Positions 5,700 through 8,433 of a DNA stretch of 8,433 nt are shown here, one piece after another (position 1 is the stretch's first letter; each line of letters begins with the position of its first letter). The DNA is taken from assembly GCA_018815145.1 (NCBI GenBank), contig JAHIYL010000015.1:1-8433 (forward strand), read 5' to 3'. A model generated the notes under the pieces. It worked only from the letters and a program-made list of their open reading frames with translations. It was not told where the DNA came from and did no database searches. Origin of the DNA: Nanobdellota archaeon (GTDB lineage Archaea > Nanobdellota > Nanobdellia > Woesearchaeales > GW2011-AR15). The position numbers and the translations under genes are program-made.

Positions 5700-5930
5700 A
5701 TGGTTGATATAGGAACAGGACTCGTAGCTCTTGGTGCATCATTGGCACTGGGGTTATCAGCAATTGCATCTGCAATTGCAGAACAGAGCATAGGTACTGC
5801 TGCAGTTGGCGCTATGGCAGAGAAAGAAGAACTATTCGGTAAAGGGCTTATCTTGACAGTTATCCCGGAATCACTGGTCATCTTTGGTCTCGTCGTTGCA
5901 ATCCTCATCATAGGTCTTGCATCACATTAG
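5700..5930 (+). CDS. atpK: A-type ATP synthase subunit K (rotor ring c-subunit/proteolipid)
   Basis: The 76-residue protein is a single hairpin of two membrane helices: helix 1 about residues 7-28, a polar loop around 41-48 (EKEELFGK), and helix 2 about 49-74. The GTAAVGAMAEKEELFGKGLIL segment and the PES motif in helix 2 are typical of archaeal K subunits. Glu57 is the ion-carrying carboxylate, with Ser58 beside it; Glu28 near the end of helix 1 is close to the site where sodium-type rings place a ligand, so proton versus sodium use cannot be settled by eye. Many copies form the membrane ring turned by ion flow past subunit I. This is the ordinary one-hairpin size, not the doubled or tripled forms of some archaea. 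The strong AGGAGGT SD fits high output. The stop is 21 nt before atpE. Confidence 0.95.
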   Translation: MVDIGTGLVALGASLALGLSAIASAIAEQSIGTAAVGAMAEKEELFGKGLILTVIPESLVIFGLVVAILIIGLASH

Positions 5931-5951
5931 TGCCTGAAATTCAAGATAAAA

Positions 5952-6497
5952 ATGGGAATAGAAGAAATAAGGGAAGATATAATTGGAAATGCAAAAAAAG
6001 GAGCAGATTCAATACTCAAAACAGCTGAAAAGGAAAGAGAGAGACTTATTTCTCAGGCTAAAAGCGAGATAGGTGAATACAAACGTCAGAAAACATCTTC
6101 TGCAGCAGAAAAAATAAATGCTTATGAGGGAGTCAAAAGAGCTACTGTGGAGTTTGAGAAGAAAAAGATATCAATGTTGGAGAACAAAAGACTCTTGTCC
6201 AAAGTATCTGCCGAATCTCTGAAGGCTGTAGAATCCTTTGATAAGAAAACACGAAAAAAACACCTTGCAAAGCTATTGGCAAAGGCACGCCGGAAGATAA
6301 CCATAGGCAAAATCCTCTGTAACCCAAAAGATAAGGATATCATTGGATTTCCCAAAGTGGAATCTGCAGATATACTTGGAGGTTTGGTTGCTGAGAGCAA
6401 GGATGGTTCAGTCAGGATTGATCTGAGCTATGATACTCTTTTGCAGGATGCCTTTAATAAAAATCTTAAGCATGTTTGCAAAATATTGTTTGGATAA
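5952..6497 (+). CDS. atpE: A-type ATP synthase subunit E (peripheral stalk)
   Basis: The 181-residue protein is close to the usual AtpE length. Residues 1-105 are a long charged helix (IREDIIGNAKKGADSILKTAEKERERL onward) that would coil with AtpH. Residues about 106-181 form the globular head, ending in the family signature ILGGLVAESKDGSVRIDLSYDTLL, which binds the top of the catalytic head. It is soluble and cytoplasmic. No convincing SD precedes ATG 5952, so translation may depend on coupling to atpK 21 nt upstream. It ends one base before atpC. Confidence 0.92.
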   Translation: MGIEEIREDIIGNAKKGADSILKTAEKERERLISQAKSEIGEYKRQKTSSAAEKINAYEGVKRATVEFEKKKISMLENKRLLSKVSAESLKAVESFDKKTRKKHLAKLLAKARRKITIGKILCNPKDKDIIGFPKVESADILGGLVAESKDGSVRIDLSYDTLLQDAFNKNLKHVCKILFG

Positions 6498-6498
6498 G

Positions 6499-7557
6499 AT
6501 GAAAAAGCCAAAAAAAATAAGGTTCAATCCTTATGCATTTGCACGGGTTGCAGTCATGAGGTCTAAATTGTTGACCAGGCATGACTATAATAAGCTCCTG
6601 AAGATGGAATTGGCTGAGATCACAAGATTCCTTGCTGAAACAGAGTACAGGCAGGAGATCGAAAAACAGGCAATCAAATATCAGGGAACAGAACTTCTGG
6701 AGATTGCACTCCTTAAAAATATATCCAGGACATTCGTTAAGCTTATGAAAATAAGTGATCTCGGCCTCAGAGTGCTCATATCAAAGTTCCTTGGTCATCA
6801 GGATATCAAGAATCTCAAGACACTTTTCCGAGCATATGCCAAAGGAGCTGAGTTTGCTGAAATCGAGCAATTGCTGGTAGATTCAGGAAGCCTGAATTTA
6901 GAAGAGATGCAGAAAGCGCATGAATCAAAAGAATATGAGAGACTGTTGCATAGAATCCCTATTGATGATATTGCCCAGATGAAGACTATTCTTAATGAGT
7001 TCATTGAAGACAAGGACCTTTTTGTTGCTGAGAACAAATTGGACCGGCTGTATTATTATGATCTGCTGCAATACACAAATACACTTCCTTCATCTTCAAA
7101 AGTATTCAAAGAATTCATCACAACAGAAATTGACATCCTCAATATCAAGAATCTGATAAAGTTCAAGAAGAATGACCTTCCGGAAGAAAAGATTAAGGAA
7201 CTTCTGATCTTTTCGGGCCGTGTGCTGGGCAAAAAAAAATTGGAATTGATGTCAGAGACAAGCGGTCTTCTCCCTGTACTTGATCTTTTGGAGAAAACTA
7301 TCTATAAAGGACCTATTCAAGAAGGGCGCAGAAGATATGATGAATCAGGTGTTCTTGCGTCATTTGAGCTTGAGCTTGATTACTATATGCTCAAAAAAGC
7401 AAGATCACTTTCAACAAAATTTTTGCTGACACCGGATGGCATACTGACATATTTGTTTTCAAAAGAGACTGAGATAAAGAACCTATTGATGATAATCAAA
7501 TCAAAAGAGCTGGATATGGATGAAAAATTCATTGAAGGCCATATACTTGCAGGGTGA
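6499..7557 (+). CDS. atpC: A-type ATP synthase subunit C (socket joining central stalk to K ring)
   Basis: From ATG 6499 the protein has 352 residues, the standard size of AtpC (homologue of yeast Vma6/subunit d). The opening MKKPKKIRFNPYAFARVAVMRSKLL and the repeated three-helix domains (for example LLEIALLKNISRTFVKLMKIS, LLQYTNTLPSSSKVFKEFITTEIDILNIKNLIKFK and the closing ETEIKNLLMIIKSKE) are typical of the family, which is soluble, funnel-shaped and sits on the K ring to hold the central stalk. An ATG at 6430 in the same frame would add 23 residues, but these lie wholly inside atpE and do not resemble the family. The chosen start follows the atpE stop by one base, implying translational coupling. 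The 3' end overlaps the SD of atpF. Confidence 0.94.
   Translation: MKKPKKIRFNPYAFARVAVMRSKLLTRHDYNKLLKMELAEITRFLAETEYRQEIEKQAIKYQGTELLEIALLKNISRTFVKLMKISDLGLRVLISKFLGHQDIKNLKTLFRAYAKGAEFAEIEQLLVDSGSLNLEEMQKAHESKEYERLLHRIPIDDIAQMKTILNEFIEDKDLFVAENKLDRLYYYDLLQYTNTLPSSSKVFKEFITTEIDILNIKNLIKFKKNDLPEEKIKELLIFSGRVLGKKKLELMSETSGLLPVLDLLEKTIYKGPIQEGRRRYDESGVLASFELELDYYMLKKARSLSTKFLLTPDGILTYLFSKETEIKNLLMIIKSKELDMDEKFIEGHILAG
7549..7555 (+). promoter_or_regulatory. Shine-Dalgarno of atpF at the end of atpC
   Basis: GCAGGGT plus the following GA (the atpC stop TGA is 7555-7557) gives AGGGTGA, a good SD that lies seven bases before TTG 7565. It decides for TTG 7565 over the in-frame ATG 7520. It also places the stop codon of atpC inside the ribosome-binding site of atpF. 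Confidence 0.5.
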
Positions 7558-7564
7558 AAAGACT

Positions 7565-7876
7565 TTGAATATAGGCATAATCGGAGGAAGCGAATTTACT
7601 CTAGGCTTTGAACTGACAGGCATACGGGATATTGTAAAAATTCCTGACAAAACAGATGGCAATCAGGTTGTGGACATGTTCAGGGAAATCATATTGAAAG
7701 AGAATATTGGTATACTTGTGACTGATGATAAGACAATGGATATGATCCCTAAAGAATTTCATGAGATGCTTGAGAATGCTTCAAGACCGGTATTGGTCAT
7801 CCTGTCTGACAAAGGACTGAGCTCAAGCCTCTCAGATAGGATAAAGAATTCGCTTGGAGTGACAGTCTCAATTTGA
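7565..7876 (+). CDS. atpF: A-type ATP synthase subunit F (central stalk, regulatory)
   Basis: From TTG 7565 the protein has 103 residues, the normal AtpF length, and opens as the family does: an initial beta strand (NIGIIGG) followed by TLGFELTGI. An ATG at 7520 would add 15 residues overlapping atpC and push the first strand inward, so I reject it. The fold is a Rossmann-like alpha/beta domain with strands at about 2-6, 42-46 (IGILVTDD) and 71-76 (PVLVILSDK), then a C-terminal helix. AtpF sits on the central shaft with subunit D and helps control ATP hydrolysis. Spacing is 7 nt after atpC and 42 nt before atpA. Confidence 0.93.
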   Translation: MNIGIIGGSEFTLGFELTGIRDIVKIPDKTDGNQVVDMFREIILKENIGILVTDDKTMDMIPKEFHEMLENASRPVLVILSDKGLSSSLSDRIKNSLGVTVSI

Positions 7877-7889
7877 TGATGATAATTTG

Positions 7890-7899
7890 AAATATAAAA
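7890..7899 (+). promoter_or_regulatory. Possible internal TATA element before atpA
   Basis: AAATATAAAA lies about 24 bases before ATG 7919, so it could drive an extra short-leader transcript for atpA and the genes after it. The same gap contains an SD (AAGGTG, 7907-7912), which would be unnecessary if the gene were leaderless. AT-rich composition makes this a weak call. Confidence 0.2.
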
Positions 7900-7918
7900 G
7901 AATAACAAGGTGTAAATA

Positions 7919-8433
7919 ATGGTGAAAAATCAAGATATCGGAAAAATATACAGGATCTCCGGTCCGGTTGTCATTGCTGAAAATATCTCTGCAAGGATGT
8001 TTGATCTGGTCAAAGTGGGAAATGAAAAACTGATGGGTGAAGTAATCCAGATAGATGGTGACAGGACTACAATCCAGGTATATGAAGATACATCCATGGT
8101 CAAGCCGGGAGAACCTGTTGAAAATACAGGAGAGCCTCTTTCTGTTGAACTGGGCCCGGGCCTTCTTTCAAGCATCTATGACGGAATCCAGAGACCTTTG
8201 CCAACACTTATGGAAGAGATGGGAGAGTTTATCAAGAGAGGCGTTACTGCAAGCGGACTTGATCAGAAGAAAAAATGGGATTTTAAGCCGACAGCTAAAA
8301 AAGGTGAGGCAGCATATCCCGGAAAAGTGATCGGCTCAGTCGAGGAGAAAGAAGGAGTCATACATAAGATAATGATACCGCCTGATAAAGGATTTACAGG
8401 CCAAATAAAAGAGATAAAATCAGGAAAATTCAA
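7919..8433 (+). CDS. atpA: A-type ATP synthase subunit A (catalytic), N-terminal part only
   Basis: The frame is open from ATG 7919 to the right edge, giving 171 codons of an expected 580-600. The visible part starts with the beta-barrel domain (IGKIYRISGPVVIAE..., MGEVIQIDGDRTTIQVYED) and continues into the conserved PGEPV.NTGEPLSVELGPGLL and IYDGIQRPLP segments (about residues 62-93). The A-subunit-specific insert (bulge) region begins around residue 107-120 with RGVTASGLD and KKWDFKP. The P-loop and catalytic Glu are beyond the window. Subunit A hydrolyses or makes ATP in the A3B3 head. AAGGTG (7907-7912) is the SD, six bases before the ATG. The reading frame shows no break. atpB and atpD would be expected next. 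Confidence 0.97.
   Translation, partial: MVKNQDIGKIYRISGPVVIAENISARMFDLVKVGNEKLMGEVIQIDGDRTTIQVYEDTSMVKPGEPVENTGEPLSVELGPGLLSSIYDGIQRPLPTLMEEMGEFIKRGVTASGLDQKKKWDFKPTAKKGEAAYPGKVIGSVEEKEGVIHKIMIPPDKGFTGQIKEIKSGKF

Noticed and set aside
6430..6498. In-frame upstream ATG giving a 375-residue AtpC
   Set aside because: The added 23 residues lie entirely inside atpE in another frame, do not resemble AtpC N-termini, and the ATG at 6499 starts one base after the atpE stop with a family-like sequence.
7520..7564. ATG 7520 as the atpF start
   Set aside because: It overlaps atpC by 38 bases and adds 15 residues before the conserved first strand. TTG 7565 has a well-placed SD and gives the normal length.
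8055..8330. 91-residue open frame on the + strand
   Set aside because: It is an out-of-frame reading inside atpA, whose own frame is highly conserved throughout this stretch.

Overview
The window is AT-rich archaeal chromosome. The evidence is a nearly complete A-type (archaeal/vacuolar-like) ATP synthase operon, an archaeal basal transcription factor (TFE, homologous to TFIIE-alpha), an archaeal AbrB-PhoU regulator, TATA-type promoters, and Shine-Dalgarno (SD) sequences of the GAGGTGAT type. The short intergenic spaces, the Lys-rich tail on TFE and the RaiA/HPF-like small protein suggest a small-genome lineage such as a DPANN/Woesearchaeota-like archaeon. That lineage guess is inference from gene style only. 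No rRNA, tRNA, CRISPR array, insertion sequence or phage gene was seen.

Layout, left to right. At 1-6 the first two codons of a gene reading leftward are visible, with a strong SD, a TATA box and a 20-bp palindrome (26-45) placed like an operator. On the + strand follow a small protein with the RaiA/HPF ribosome-hibernation fold pattern (about 199-531), a T-rich terminator, and tfe (603-1295). A sugar-nucleotide epimerase runs the opposite way (1292-2215), and its stop codon overlaps that of tfe. A 166-bp divergent promoter region separates the epimerase from an AbrB-PhoU regulator (2382-3245). This region carries a TATA box overlapped by a 15-bp palindrome, a candidate site for autoregulation.

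From 3348 to the right edge lies the ATP synthase operon in the order atpH-I-K-E-C-F-A, with atpA cut off by the window after about 171 codons. H and E form the peripheral stalk. I is the membrane stator (a-subunit), K the proton/sodium-binding rotor ring, C and F the central-stalk socket and regulatory subunit, and A the catalytic subunit. The rest of the set (B, D) would be expected just beyond the right edge. Most junctions are tight (1-42 nt). The exception is the 77-nt leader of atpK, which has a small hairpin abutting the best SD of the operon and fits the need for many K copies per complex.

Most of the window is conserved housekeeping, and I do not see a clear new multi-gene system. 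The points most worth following are the histone-tail-like N-terminus of TFE, the RaiA/HPF-like protein beside it, the two operator-like palindromes in front of TATA-box genes, and the atpK leader.
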